Notes: generated from the sequence alone by a model not told the origin. A stretch of DNA of 45,694 nucleotides from Deltaproteobacteria bacterium (GCA_016935935.1 JAFGPZ010000134.1:1-45694), one strand, 5' to 3'. Positions 1-9,269 are shown, counted from the first letter of the stretch. Translations and numbers: made by a program.

Positions 1-1279
1 AGATGTAATCCATGGCCTTGGCCTCCATCTCATTCGTCAGAGCTTCGATGAAGTAGGATCCAGCAAGAGGATCGATCGTATTGGCAACACCTGTTTCCTC
101 AGCAATGATCTGCTGGGTCCGAAGGGCGATCTCCACGGCATGATCCGAGGGAAGGCAGAGCACCTCATCGAGCGAATTCGTATGCAGGGACTGTGTTCCC
201 CCCAACACCGCGGCCAGGGCCTCGATGGCTGTTCGGACAACATTGTTGTACGGCTGCTGAGCTGTCAGTGAACACCCGGCCGTCTGAGTATGGAAGCGCA
301 TCCACCAGGATCGGGGATTTTTTGCCTTGAATCGTTCGCGCATAACTCGCGCCCATATCCGGCGTGCGGCTCTCATCTTGCAAATCTCCTCGAAAAAGTC
401 GATGTGAGAATTGAAAAAGAACGACAGGCGCGGCGCGAAATCATCCACATCCAGGCCCTTGCGGCGGATGACGTCCTCCACATATTCAATACCGTCCCTG
501 AGTGTAAAAGCCAGTTCCTGTACCGCCGTTGATCCCGCTTCGCGGATGTGATAACCGCTGATACTGATAGTGTTCCACCTGGGGACATATTTCGTCCCGA
601 ATTCAACGGTATCACTGATCAGTTTAACCGATGGCTCAGGAGGACACATGAAGGTTTTCTGGGCAATGAACTCCTTGAGCATGTCATTCTGGATCGTCCC
701 ACCGATCTTGTCCAGGCTGACCCCTTTTACCTCCGCAGCAGCGCAGTACATGGCCCAGAGAACAGTGGCCGGCGGATTGATGGTCATCGAAGTGGTCACG
801 GCATCCATGGGAATCCCATCCATGAGAACAAGAAAATCCTCCAGGGTATCAATGGCCACACCGCATTTGCCAACTTCACCCCGTGAATTGGGAGAGTCGC
901 TATCGTACCCCATCAGTGTGGGAAAATCAAAAGCCGTGCTCAGGCCTGTCTGACCGTTTTTCAGCAACAGATGCCAGCGTTCGTTCGTATCCTTCGCACT
1001 CCCCATGCCGGCAAACATGCGGAACGTCCAATATCTTCCGCGATAACCAGTGGGTTGGTTACCGCGAAGGAATGGATATTCTCCCGGGACACTGATATCC
1101 CGCTCAAAATCCATATCTTTTAAATCTTCAGGTGTATACAGCCGCTTGATCTCGAGATCGGAAACCGTTGACCACCGCCCCTTCTGATCAGGGTTTTTCT
1201 CGATGTTCCTTTTTACCTCATCCTCCCATTTTTTGGTGAGTTTTTCTGATTGTGAAAGTCCACTTTTTGAAAAAAACAC
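1..1279 (-). CDS. B12-dependent acyl-CoA mutase, large subunit, N-terminal part (isobutyryl-CoA-mutase-like); runs off the window
   Basis: The reading frame is open from a GTG at 1279 to the left window edge (426 codons), so the C-terminal end is missing. The start is set by GGAGGG at 1285-1290, five bases upstream. The protein aligns throughout with the TIM-barrel substrate domain of methylmalonyl-CoA mutases: [17 protein letters not shown] near residue 112, GTIQND at 194-199, [20 protein letters not shown] and [13 protein letters not shown]. Two active-site positions differ from methylmalonyl-CoA mutase. The Tyr that contacts the migrating carboxylate is Phe89 (in WTFRMFAG), and the carboxylate-binding Arg is Gln207 (in EFIAQKTF). 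Phe plus Gln is the pattern described for isobutyryl-CoA mutase, so butyryl-CoA/isobutyryl-CoA or a related branched acyl-CoA is a better guess than methylmalonyl-CoA. The B12-binding domain or subunit is not in view. It lies 239 bp downstream of the thiolase gene and may be cotranscribed. Confidence 0.9.
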   Translation of the reverse strand, partial: MFFSKSGLSQSEKLTKKWEDEVKRNIEKNPDQKGRWSTVSDLEIKRLYTPEDLKDMDFERDISVPGEYPFLRGNQPTGYRGRYWTFRMFAGMGSAKDTNERWHLLLKNGQTGLSTAFDFPTLMGYDSDSPNSRGEVGKCGVAIDTLEDFLVLMDGIPMDAVTTSMTINPPATVLWAMYCAAAEVKGVSLDKIGGTIQNDMLKEFIAQKTFMCPPEPSVKLISDTVEFGTKYVPRWNTISISGYHIREAGSTAVQELAFTLRDGIEYVEDVIRRKGLDVDDFAPRLSFFFNSHIDFFEEICKMRAARRIWARVMRERFKAKNPRSWWMRFHTQTAGCSLTAQQPYNNVVRTAIEALAAVLGGTQSLHTNSLDEVLCLPSDHAVEIALRTQQIIAEETGVANTIDPLAGSYFIEALTNEMEAKAMDYI

Positions 1280-1518
1280 TCTATCCCTCCTTCTGCCTCA
1301 AATACCTGGTTTATCTCTTCGCATGATCTTATTTCAATCATTCAACTGATACATTAGCGAACAATACATATGCATCTTTGAAGTATTCAGAATTGTTATT
1401 CCTCAAGGATAACATATGGATTTAAATTTCAGATCCTCTCAATAACTAGTGTCCGTAAAATGATCGTTCTTATTACTTGAATTCCTTCTCGATAATATCT
1501 TATCCAATGTCTCGCCTG

Positions 1519-2700
1519 TCATATATTATGAATAAGAATTGCAGTTCCCATACCGCCGCCAGCACATAACGTAGCCAAGCCGCTCTCAATCCCCCTGCGC
1601 TTCATTTCATACAATAGGGATACTACTATTCTGGCTCCAGTGCATCCAACCGGATGACCAAGAGCACACCCACTCCCATTCACATTTGTAATTTCCCTGT
1701 TTACTCCTATTCCTCTCTCACAGGCAATATACTGTGCTGCAAAAGCTTCGTTGAGTTCAATCAAACCAATATCGGAAAATTTATATTTTGACTTTGAGAA
1801 AAGTTTCTGTGTTGCTGGAATAGGCCCTTCTCCCATGTAATTCGGGTCTACCGCACCAACTCCAAAATCTCCCACCTTAGCCAAGGGCTTTATTCCCAAT
1901 TCTTTTGCTTTCTCATGAGACATAATGATGAGCGCCGCTGCACCATCATTGAGTCCAGATGAACTCGCTGCGGTGACAATACCATCCTGTTCGAATACAG
2001 GTTTTAACTTCTTTACATCATCAAGGGTCAGGCCAAAACGAACATGTTCATCCTGATCCACCATCTTTGGATCACTCTTCCTCTGGGGAACGGGAACAGG
2101 GACAATCTCTTCTTTAAATCTTCCCGCCTTAATCGCGCTCTCTGCATTGTTGTGGCTTCTTACCGCGACTTCATCGCTCTCTTCTCTTGATATCTTCCAT
2201 TTTTTAGCGATCAATTCCGCAGTCTGCCCCATTATTATATCACCGCCTGAATACAGGAGATTCCATATCGAATCTTCCATTGTCTTATGCTGCAATCTTG
2301 CTCCCCATCGTGCATCCCTGAGGACATACGGCGCAGTACTATAGCTCTCAACACCTCCGCAAAGGATAATATCAGCATCCCCCCATTTCACCTGTTGCGC
2401 TGCATTATGTAATGCCTGCATTGCAGAAGAACACTGTCTTTGAACCGTATAGGCAGGAACTTCAATCGGAATACCCGCTTTCAGGGCTCCACACCTTGCC
2501 ACATTAGGTTCATCAAAATCCTGGATGCAGCAGCCCCAGATAATATCATCGATTACTTCGCTATCTATTCCTGCTCTCCTGATCGCCTCTTCCATGACTA
2601 CTGCCGACAAATCACCGGCTTTCACATCCTTAAAAGAACCTCCAAAATCACATATTGGTGTCCTTACAGCGCTAACTATCACTGCTTCACGATCTGTCAT
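1519..2700 (-). CDS. Acetyl-CoA C-acyltransferase (thiolase), 393 aa
   Basis: Full-length thiolase catalysing CoA-dependent cleavage of a 3-oxoacyl-CoA. The nucleophilic Cys is C90 (VQRQCSSA). The NEAFA motif, His349 (LGHPVG) and the second catalytic Cys379 (LCAGGGMG) are all present, so it should be active. It starts at ATG 2700, three bases after the preceding thiolase remnant, and follows the 3-hydroxyacyl-CoA dehydrogenase gene, so the two would form the last two steps of a beta-oxidation spiral. It belongs to the transcript from the sigma-54 promoter at 4230-4247. Chain-length or branching preference cannot be judged. It is clearly a different paralogue from the 419-aa thiolase at 7517-8776. 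Confidence 0.93.
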   Translation of the reverse strand: MTDREAVIVSAVRTPICDFGGSFKDVKAGDLSAVVMEEAIRRAGIDSEVIDDIIWGCCIQDFDEPNVARCGALKAGIPIEVPAYTVQRQCSSAMQALHNAAQQVKWGDADIILCGGVESYSTAPYVLRDARWGARLQHKTMEDSIWNLLYSGGDIIMGQTAELIAKKWKISREESDEVAVRSHNNAESAIKAGRFKEEIVPVPVPQRKSDPKMVDQDEHVRFGLTLDDVKKLKPVFEQDGIVTAASSSGLNDGAAALIIMSHEKAKELGIKPLAKVGDFGVGAVDPNYMGEGPIPATQKLFSKSKYKFSDIGLIELNEAFAAQYIACERGIGVNREITNVNGSGCALGHPVGCTGARIVVSLLYEMKRRGIESGLATLCAGGGMGTAILIHNI

Positions 2701-2742
2701 TTCTAGTGTCTCCTTTTTCCAATTATGCTATTCGTTTTTTTA

Positions 2743-3002
2743 TTAATTCCCAGAAAAATCCGATTTGCGCTTCTCATAAAATGCGTTGTTGTGAAGCCGA
2801 AATCGCCACCCGGAACCGGGTGCCACATAGACAACACCAGACATGGGCTCCATTCCTCCTGATAGAATGACATCGGCCAAGCCCGTCTGATCGCTTCCTT
2901 CATGGCGACACTTGCGATACCAATCGCATGCATATCCCTGAGTGCCCTGCCGAATGTGCCGATAGCTGTGCTACAGGCTGATATGATCACGACATCTTTC
3001 AT
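2743..3002 (-). pseudogene. Thiolase remnant (N-terminal piece with internal deletion)
   Basis: From ATG 3002 the first 40 or so codons encode a thiolase N-terminus (MKDVVIISACSTAIGTFG, then MKEAIRRA) that closely resembles the intact thiolase at 7517-8776. The frame then shifts. In the next frame the sequence continues QTGLADVILSGGMEPMSGVV, which in the intact paralogue lies about 75 residues further on (SGLADVILAGGVEHMSSV), and it stops at 2743-2745 after FSGN. At the junction, the nine bases CAGACGGGC can be read in either frame, which suggests a deletion between short repeats. The catalytic Cys and the whole C-terminal half are gone, so no enzyme can be made. An intact ORF in the first frame would run to 2703 but ends in unrelated sequence. 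Confidence 0.85.
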
Positions 3003-3029
3003 GATTTTTTTCTCACCTTCGGGACTGAT

Positions 3030-3890
3030 TTACTTGTTTGTATAATCAAAAACACCTTTGCCTGTCTTTCTGCCAAAGTGGCCCGAATGTACAAGCTCGA
3101 CAAGCATTGGCGCAGGCCGGTATTTGTCGCCCAGTTCTATATGGAGACCTTCGAAAACATGTAGGAGGGTATCTAGTCCTATCAGGTCGGCTAGCGCCAA
3201 TGGTCCGATGGGATGATTGCAGCCGAGGGCCATCCCTTTATCGATGTCCGAAGCACTTGCAAGGTCTTCTCCCAGTACAAAAAACGCCTCATTGATCATC
3301 GAGCACAGAACCCTGTTCACAACGAATGCCGGCGCATCGATGTTTACCACAATGCTGTCCTTTCCGATTATCCTGCCCCAATCAAGGGCGATCTGCAGAG
3401 TTTCGTCAGAAGTCTCGCGCCCCTTGACTATCTCGAGTAGTTTCATGACCGGTACAGGGTTGAAAAAGTGGGTGCCAATAAATTTATCCGGCCGCCTCGT
3501 GGCTGAAGCCATCTCGGTTATACTCAAGGCAGAAGTGTTGCTGAAGAACAAACAGTGATCAGGCACGATCTCATCCAGTTCCTGGAATACTTTTTTCTTG
3601 ATGTCCATAACCTCGATTACTACCTCCACAACCACATCCGTATCCCCGGCCGCCTCTTTCAGATCAAGAGTAGGATTGATGCGAGACAGGATGGAATCCA
3701 TTTCCTCCTGGGACCTTCTGCCCTTTTTCAGATCGTTGCTAAGATTTTTCCTGATATTGTTCATGCCGCCATCGATTAATCTCTGCTCGAGATCCCTCAT
3801 AGCGACAGAATATCCAGCTTCTGCACATATCTGGGCGATACCGCTCCCCATCAATCCAGCCCCTAGAACACATACATTCTTGATCTCCAT
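3030..3890 (-). CDS. 3-hydroxyacyl-CoA (3-hydroxybutyryl-CoA) dehydrogenase, 286 aa
   Basis: NAD-dependent L-3-hydroxyacyl-CoA dehydrogenase of the FadB/HBD family, with the single-domain length typical of 3-hydroxybutyryl-CoA dehydrogenases. The Rossmann motif GAGLMG is at residues 10-15, SNTS at 117-120, the catalytic dyad is His141 (THFFNP) with Glu153, and Asn192 lies in the VVNR motif. The C-terminal dimer domain is complete and ends in the usual [11 protein letters not shown]. The start at ATG 3890 has GGAGC five bases upstream. It is the first gene of the unit read from the sigma-54 promoter at 4230-4247, ahead of the thiolase. The expected product, acetoacetyl-CoA or a 2-methyl homologue, would feed that thiolase. 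Confidence 0.93.
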   Translation of the reverse strand: MEIKNVCVLGAGLMGSGIAQICAEAGYSVAMRDLEQRLIDGGMNNIRKNLSNDLKKGRRSQEEMDSILSRINPTLDLKEAAGDTDVVVEVVIEVMDIKKKVFQELDEIVPDHCLFFSNTSALSITEMASATRRPDKFIGTHFFNPVPVMKLLEIVKGRETSDETLQIALDWGRIIGKDSIVVNIDAPAFVVNRVLCSMINEAFFVLGEDLASASDIDKGMALGCNHPIGPLALADLIGLDTLLHVFEGLHIELGDKYRPAPMLVELVHSGHFGRKTGKGVFDYTNK

Positions 3891-4229
3891 AACTTGCTCC
3901 TTAATTCATCGTTCTTTCACTTTTGCTTTTGTTTCCCTATTCTACTAGTAATTTTCTTTAAAAAACGTGGCGGACCCATGAAGGTATGATAGACTTTCAG
4001 GATCCAACCACGGATGGAGGTTCTTAATTTTTCTAAAGACAATTCCCGGGGTATCCCAATAAAAAGTTAGACGTGAGTTGTTTTTTCTGATTACCATGGT
4101 TGCCGTAGTCCTGAGCCCTGATATGATAAAGCCATATCGGGTGACATCAAAATATTAACCTCTCTGTTTCACCTGTTGGTATAACTCTGACCCTAATAAT
4201 GCTTCTGCATGCAACATGTCTTTATTTTA
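3891..4229 (-). other. Long untranslated leader or decayed sequence below promoter A
   Basis: About 340 bp separate the sigma-54 promoter at 4230-4247 from the dehydrogenase start. I see no credible ORF in it. Around 4040-4075 the minus strand contains CTAACTTTTTATTGGGATAC, reminiscent of terminal repeats of IS3-like elements, but no partner end or transposase is visible. It is probably eroded insertion DNA. Confidence 0.3.
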
Positions 4230-4247
4230 ATGCAAAAGAGAAGCCAA
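4230..4247 (-). promoter_or_regulatory. Sigma-54 promoter A (3-hydroxyacyl-CoA dehydrogenase/thiolase unit)
   Basis: The minus strand reads TTGGCTTCTCTTTTGCAT: -24 GG at 4245-4244 and -12 GC at 4233-4232, with exactly ten bases between. The matching palindrome lies 80 bp upstream of the GG. Confidence 0.75.
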
Positions 4248-4324
4248 CCATGCTTATTGTTATTTAATTAATATAATCATAGCATTATAGTTTTATAATC
4301 AAATAAGATAAATTTTGATGAATT

Positions 4325-4355
4325 CAACAACTGTTCACTATTCGAACAGTTGTTG
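4325..4355. promoter_or_regulatory. Activator-binding palindrome A (31 bp, perfect)
   Basis: Left arm CAACAACTGTTC (4325-4336), 7-bp spacer and right arm GAACAGTTGTTG (4344-4355). The arms are perfectly complementary. Six more copies with the same 12-7-12 geometry occur in the window, each upstream of a sigma-54 promoter, so this is taken as an enhancer site for a sigma-54 activator. Confidence 0.8.
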
Positions 4356-4416
4356 GTATAGTTTCTTGATACAAAAAAAATCTACAAAATAAGAACAGAT
4401 ACAACCACCTTTTTTA

Positions 4417-4442
4417 TACCCGTGCCCCATTTTTCACGGGTA
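4417..4442 (-). terminator. Stem-loop directly after the MBL hydrolase gene
   Basis: TACCCGTG at 4417-4424 pairs with CACGGGTA at 4435-4442, an 8-bp stem with a 10-nt loop adjacent to the stop codon at 4443. No clear U-tract follows on the minus strand, so termination is only likely. Confidence 0.45.
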
Positions 4443-5414
4443 TTACAAAAGTATGTATACAGATTTAGAATTCAACAACTTACACCTAATGAGTGACTCT
4501 GACTCAAGCTCCATTAAATATGAATAGGTTTCATCGAAGGCAAGAAGTTTATCATAATCAGAAAGATCTACTCCAAATACATACTCGGTAATTTCATAAG
4601 CTGTTTTTAGCCCTGCACTTAGAGAATTGATAATTAGAATTTTTCTCTCATTAAGATGGGATTTCATATCTTCAATCCTCTCTTTTAAATTTGTGAATGG
4701 CTTTCCATGTGCGGGGTAGACCATCGAGACAGGCAGGTCTCTTATGTTGTCGAGTGAATTGATAAAACTCATCAGAGGGCGGAACAAATGATTTGTTAGA
4801 TCCGGGCTCAAATTCGGTGTGATGTGCGGCAGTACATGATCACCGGAAAACAAAAGGGCACGCTCACGTATAAAGAAAACAACATGGCCGGCAGTGTGAC
4901 CTGGACAATGTATCACTTCGACAATCTCATTTTTTACTCTTATGCTATCACCGGGAACAAGAAAATCCATCTCATTAAATGGAAGAGTTGCTTCATTCCA
5001 CATCTTTCTGGTTTTTAATCCCCTTTCAAATATTGCATGCGAAAGACCTCCCTGGTGGTAAAATGATCGCATGGAATTGTACAGCATTTTCTCATCCACC
5101 ATGGATCTTCTATACTCCATTTCATGCATGTAAACTTCGGCACCTGAGATCTTCTGGATCGCCCCTGCCAGTCCGCAATGATCTGAATGAGAATGCGTTA
5201 CAAAAATCTGGTCTATCTCTTTTGTCTTTCGGCCAATTTTTCCTAGCACACTCTCCAATGCAGCAAAAACTCCAGGGAAATTAGGGCCAGTATCGATAAG
5301 CGAAACCAGCCCGTCTTTCATGATTGCAAACACATTCACATGCCTCGGCTCATACGTTATTGGAAGCGTGATCATGAAAATATCATCTGATATTTCTCGT
5401 ATCCCGGTTTCCAT
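4443..5414 (-). CDS. MBL-fold metallo-hydrolase, 323 aa
   Basis: Metallo-beta-lactamase-fold hydrolase with a complete dinuclear metal site: HSHSDH at residues 74-79, the GHTAGH histidine, the GDHVLP aspartate and the PAHG histidine. The C-terminal 80 or so residues look like the small helical/winged domain of glyoxalase II-like and LACTB2-like proteins. I chose ATG 5414 because AAAGGA lies eight bases upstream; a TTG two codons earlier is less likely. Members of this group near acyl-CoA genes often hydrolyse thioesters or lactones, but the substrate here is unknown. It is separated from the upstream acyl-CoA dehydrogenase gene by a strong stem-loop, and no sigma-54 site was found for it. Confidence 0.85.
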   Translation of the reverse strand: METGIREISDDIFMITLPITYEPRHVNVFAIMKDGLVSLIDTGPNFPGVFAALESVLGKIGRKTKEIDQIFVTHSHSDHCGLAGAIQKISGAEVYMHEMEYRRSMVDEKMLYNSMRSFYHQGGLSHAIFERGLKTRKMWNEATLPFNEMDFLVPGDSIRVKNEIVEVIHCPGHTAGHVVFFIRERALLFSGDHVLPHITPNLSPDLTNHLFRPLMSFINSLDNIRDLPVSMVYPAHGKPFTNLKERIEDMKSHLNERKILIINSLSAGLKTAYEITEYVFGVDLSDYDKLLAFDETYSYLMELESESLIRCKLLNSKSVYILL

Positions 5415-5584
5415 GATCAAATTCCTTTCTGTTTTGAGTTCCTGATGAACTGTTATGTGGCAAGTAGGTTTCGCCTATGGCTATTTGATAACAAGTATTT
5501 ATATTCTTTCAAAAATACATCTCCATTCTCAAACGAATGTCGGAATATATTAATTCTATAAGTATCACATTCCAGCCCTACATA

Positions 5585-5629
5585 TTATGTATAGGGGGCA
5601 GGAATATTCTTCCCGCCCCCTATACATAA
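5585..5629 (-). terminator. Strong stem-loop after the acyl-CoA dehydrogenase gene
   Basis: TTATGTATAGGGGGC (5585-5599) and GCCCCCTATACATAA (5615-5629) form a perfect 15-bp stem, extended by two more G-C pairs inside after one mismatch. It lies 60 bp beyond the stop codon at 5689. There is no marked U-run, so it may end transcription or protect the 3-prime end of the mRNA. Confidence 0.6.
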
Positions 5630-5688
5630 CGGAGGGGTTAGACAGGGGTTATTCTATAATAGCTTAATATTTATATCTGAATACAAAT

Positions 5689-7515
5689 CTACATAAAGAA
5701 TATCTCTTCGGCTGCCTTAATGGCGGTGTCATCCTCTGTTTTCAGGACTTCCGCCAAGGCACCAATCTCCGGCAAAATATTTCTTACATAGAAACGCGCC
5801 GAGGCGATCTTGCCCTTATAGAAAGCTGCATCGAAGTGATCATCGCCTAACTCGTCAAGTTTCTTCTTAGCCACAAGGGACATCTCAAGGAGGAGTTTGG
5901 CAGCCCACAGTTTGCCTGTGGCGTGCAACACTCTGGTTGCATAGAGCTGAGGCATACCCGGAATGGCTGAAATATCCTTTACGGCATTCAGCACCTCGCC
6001 GTATTTACTCAGAGCATCCATGAGGAGAGAAAACTCCTTTTCATATCCTGCCTCGTTTTTGTTGGCCGCGGCAAAGTCCTCGATATATTTAAGCCATGCA
6101 GCAAAGACCTCTCCCTTCTTCATGGTCATCTTTCGCCCGATCAGATCAAGGGACTGTATATAGTTGGTTCCTTCCCAGATCGGATAAATCCTCGCATCAC
6201 GATAGTATTCGGCCATGGGATACTCTTCCGAAAAACCAAAGCCGCCGTAGCACTGCAGGGCCTCGGATATGCACTGCAATGCCATATCAGAGCAGTAGGC
6301 CTTGATGATTGGAGTGTTGACCTCAAGGAATACCTTGGCCTCCTTGCGAAGTTCGTCATCTTTGCTATTGTTCTCTATGTCCACCCACCAGAAGGTTTGA
6401 AGCACCATGGCTCGAAATACCTCCGTGTGAGCTTTCTGGAACAGAAGCATCCTTTTGATATCCTCGTGCTTGATTATCGGACACCGCCCCTCTTTGGGAT
6501 TGCTGGTCGGTCGCCCCTGGATACGTTCATTGCAATACTGAACGGCGTTGTTATACGCTGCCGTAGCCAGAGCGCACCCGGAAAGACCGGACATGATACG
6601 TTCCTCATTCATCATCTTGAACATCTGGGCCATCCCCTGAGCTATACCGTCCTCGCCGGGAGGATTGCCCAAAAGATATCCTTTGCATTTTCCCTCGTCT
6701 CCAAAGCTAACCACGCACGTTGGGGATCCCCGAAGACCCATTTTGTGCTCAATGCCGACACAGTTAATATCATTCCACTCCCCGGGATTGCCGTCCTGAT
6801 CGGGCAGGTACTTCGGTACTACAAAAAGTGAAAGTCCTCTTGTCCCTGGAGCAGCGCCCTCAATGCGTGCCAAGGTCAGATGGACGATATTTTCCGTTAT
6901 ATCCTGGTCGCCGCCGCTGATGAATGATTTCGTTCCCTTGATAAGGTATTCACCAGAAACTCCGGTCGATATAGCCCTGGTTGTGGTATCTCCGACATCT
7001 GAACCCGCATTGGGTTCCGTCAGATCCATGGTGCCGGACCACTTGCCGGAGTAAAGCTTCGGCAGATACGCCCCTTTCAGCTCCTCGTTTCCAAAATCCC
7101 TGATCAGACCGCAGCATCCCACGGTACCGAGGTACAGGGTCTGAATACTGGGATTGGCTGCGATAAAATATTCGTAAAGAGACCACAACACGGTCAGGGG
7201 CAGGGCCGATTCATCCTCTGGATCCTGGTTTGTACCTGCAAATCCGTTATCGGCAACAAAGAAATAGGCATCCTTGGTGGACAGGGGCGTGATCACTTTC
7301 CCGTCATCATACAAGCAACCATCCTTGTCAGAATCTTCACAGGAAGGTGCGATAATTTCCTTCGCCCCTTTCAGCCCGTTTTCCAGAATAAAATCCAGAT
7401 CATCTACTGAATAACCATCCTTGAAGCGATCGGTTTCAAATATTCTGTTCATGTCCAACCATTCTTTCAGTATGAACGAATGATCTCTCGTTGAAAATAT
7501 AAATTTTGCTGACAT
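5689..7515 (-). CDS. Acyl-CoA dehydrogenase, long (608 aa) form
   Basis: FAD-dependent acyl-CoA dehydrogenase of the roughly 600-residue subfamily, which carries a C-terminal extension compared with the usual 380 residues. Visible features are the flavin/substrate loop MDLTEPNAGSDVGD, the KGTKSFISGGD segment, HKMGLRGSPTC, the QCYGGFGFSEEYPM motif and the catalytic-base region IYPIWEGTNYIQ with Glu448. It introduces the 2,3-double bond of an acyl-CoA and passes electrons to ETF. The start at ATG 7515 is one base from the end of the thiolase gene, so both are read from promoter B (8970-8987). Long-form members often act on unusual or branched acyl-CoAs; the actual substrate is unknown. No ETF genes are in the window. 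Confidence 0.92.
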   Translation of the reverse strand: MSAKFIFSTRDHSFILKEWLDMNRIFETDRFKDGYSVDDLDFILENGLKGAKEIIAPSCEDSDKDGCLYDDGKVITPLSTKDAYFFVADNGFAGTNQDPEDESALPLTVLWSLYEYFIAANPSIQTLYLGTVGCCGLIRDFGNEELKGAYLPKLYSGKWSGTMDLTEPNAGSDVGDTTTRAISTGVSGEYLIKGTKSFISGGDQDITENIVHLTLARIEGAAPGTRGLSLFVVPKYLPDQDGNPGEWNDINCVGIEHKMGLRGSPTCVVSFGDEGKCKGYLLGNPPGEDGIAQGMAQMFKMMNEERIMSGLSGCALATAAYNNAVQYCNERIQGRPTSNPKEGRCPIIKHEDIKRMLLFQKAHTEVFRAMVLQTFWWVDIENNSKDDELRKEAKVFLEVNTPIIKAYCSDMALQCISEALQCYGGFGFSEEYPMAEYYRDARIYPIWEGTNYIQSLDLIGRKMTMKKGEVFAAWLKYIEDFAAANKNEAGYEKEFSLLMDALSKYGEVLNAVKDISAIPGMPQLYATRVLHATGKLWAAKLLLEMSLVAKKKLDELGDDHFDAAFYKGKIASARFYVRNILPEIGALAEVLKTEDDTAIKAAEEIFFM

Positions 7516-7516
7516 A

Positions 7517-8776
7517 TCAGCCTCCTATCATTTCGATAGCCGTTGCCATAGAAACGCCGCCGCCGCCGCAAAGAGACGCTAGGCCGAGCGTCTTGCCATG
7601 CTTAATCATGGCATAGATCAGAGTCACCATAATGCGACTGCCGGTAGAACCGACAGGATGGCCCATACCAATCCCGGATCCATTTATATTCGTGATTTCC
7701 CGGTTTAAACCAAGTTCTTCCTCACAACCTAAGTATTGGGAGGCAAAGGCTTCATTGATTTCCATCAGCTCGAAATCGTTCATACTTAGTCCCGAACGCT
7801 CCATAAGGTTCCGAACGGCCGGTACCGGGCTGAGGCCCATGCATGAGGGGTGGCATGCACCATATCCTACTGCTTTAATTTTTGCGATCGGCTCTAATCC
7901 CAATTCTTTTGCTTTGTCATCAGACATGATCATCATACCGCTGGCACCGTCATTGATTCCCGACGCGTTGCCGGCAGTTACCTTACCGATTTTTGGAAGG
8001 AAGGCAGGCGGCAGTGCCGCGAGCTTGTCCATGGTAAGCCCCGGCATGAAGTGTTCATCCTTGTTGAAAATGATGGGCGGTTTGCCCTTCTTCTGCGGAA
8101 CCTCGATGGGAACGATCTCATCCTTGAATTCACCTTCCATCGTAGCACGCTCTACATTATTATGGCTCCGCAATGCAACCTCGTCCATCTCTTCACGGCT
8201 TAAATTGTACATCTGAGCGACCAGTTCAGCCGTTTGACCCATGAGATAAGGCTTGCCCCGGAAAGCTTCAACAACAGGTCCCTCTTTGGCAGGCCCTTTT
8301 TCCATGCCTGGAATGAATTTGGAACCGCCATAGAGCGATTCAATCAGGAAATCATCAAATGTCTGAGTCTGCAACCGACAGCCCCAACGAGCTGAAGGTA
8401 CGCCATAAGGGACACTCGACATATGTTCCACGCCGCCGGCCAGTATCACATCGGCCAACCCTGACTGGATCATTCCCATGCCGGAAATAACGGCCTCCAT
8501 ACCTGATACGCAGAGACGATTTACCGTTACCGCCGGGATTGTTTCCGGAATCCCCGCATCGAGGGCCGCAATTCGGGCTATATTTGGCGTATAATGATAC
8601 GGTTCGAGAACACAACCATACCGGACGTCGTTGATCATGCTCGGATCAATGCCTGCCCTTTTGATGGCTTCCTTCATTGTTGCACTTGCTAGAATATACG
8701 GTTGTATATCCTTTAGAGAACGGCCAAATGATCCCACTGCCGTCCGGCAAGCTGAAACGATGACAACGTCTTTCAT
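7517..8776 (-). CDS. Acetyl-CoA C-acyltransferase (thiolase), 419 aa
   Basis: Complete thiolase with nucleophilic Cys89 (VNRLCVSG), NEAFASQ, His373 (MGHPVG) and Cys403 (SLCGGGGV). It carries a loop of about 20 extra residues around residues 150-170 (EKGPAKEGPVVEAFRGKP) compared with the 393-aa paralogue. ATG 8776 is preferred over an upstream GTG at 8827, because GGAGG lies seven bases before it and the protein then begins MKDVVIVSACRTA as expected. It is the first gene of the promoter B unit and would supply the thiolytic step after the downstream acyl-CoA dehydrogenase. The truncated copy at 2743-3002 is its closest relative in the window. Confidence 0.93.
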   Translation of the reverse strand: MKDVVIVSACRTAVGSFGRSLKDIQPYILASATMKEAIKRAGIDPSMINDVRYGCVLEPYHYTPNIARIAALDAGIPETIPAVTVNRLCVSGMEAVISGMGMIQSGLADVILAGGVEHMSSVPYGVPSARWGCRLQTQTFDDFLIESLYGGSKFIPGMEKGPAKEGPVVEAFRGKPYLMGQTAELVAQMYNLSREEMDEVALRSHNNVERATMEGEFKDEIVPIEVPQKKGKPPIIFNKDEHFMPGLTMDKLAALPPAFLPKIGKVTAGNASGINDGASGMMIMSDDKAKELGLEPIAKIKAVGYGACHPSCMGLSPVPAVRNLMERSGLSMNDFELMEINEAFASQYLGCEEELGLNREITNINGSGIGMGHPVGSTGSRIMVTLIYAMIKHGKTLGLASLCGGGGVSMATAIEMIGG

Positions 8777-8969
8777 AATTCTACCTCCGTGGATGTAAAC
8801 GCGAGGTCCGCATTTTTTTATGTCCACGGATCTCGCATCTTTTTTTCAATCATAGATTCACTACGTCCTTACGAACGAAAAGCCCGTCACTTTACCTTAT
8901 TACAGAATACTTACCAAGCTGATTCATATCAGAACCATATTGAACATTCTGATGTGACATTTGTTTATA

Positions 8970-8987
8970 AAGCAATTGATATGCCAT
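8970..8987 (-). promoter_or_regulatory. Sigma-54 promoter B (thiolase/acyl-CoA dehydrogenase unit)
   Basis: The minus strand reads ATGGCATATCAATTGCTT: GG at 8985-8984 and GC at 8973-8972, spacing ten. The palindrome begins 76 bp upstream of the GG and the start codon is about 185 nt downstream of the expected transcription start. Confidence 0.82.
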
Positions 8988-9060
8988 GTTATATGACTTT
9001 TTTTTCTTTTTATTACCTATACTTAGACAACACTCGCATAAATCAACATCATTTTTTATC

Positions 9061-9091
9061 AACAATTGAACATTGCACGAACAATTGTTTA
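9061..9091. promoter_or_regulatory. Activator-binding palindrome B
   Basis: CAACAATTGAAC (9061-9072) and GAACAATTGTTT (9080-9091) with a 7-bp spacer. It has the same 12-7-12 layout as palindrome A and lies 76 bp upstream of promoter B. Confidence 0.75.
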
Positions 9092-9269
9092 TAGTGGTTA
9101 TACAACAAAAAGAATGCCCAGCCTGCAGGGCATCAAAATATATAAATTTGTCTGCGATTACCCAAATCTGCAATGTCTTAAACCCACATTTCGCATAAGG
9201 ATATGATCCGAAAAAACAGGGCGGCGAGTCACATCATCCATTGATAGCCTTTATTGGCAGTTGATATGA

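Noticed and set aside
6397..6831. Plus-strand ORF of 144 codons opposite the acyl-CoA dehydrogenase gene
   Set aside because: Antisense shadow of a well-supported gene with no own signals.
7632..8216. Plus-strand ORF of 194 codons opposite the 419-aa thiolase
   Set aside because: Antisense shadow; the minus-strand thiolase has all catalytic motifs.
8777..8827. GTG start adding 17 residues to the thiolase
   Set aside because: The ATG at 8776 has GGAGG seven bases upstream and matches the family start; the extension has no similarity.
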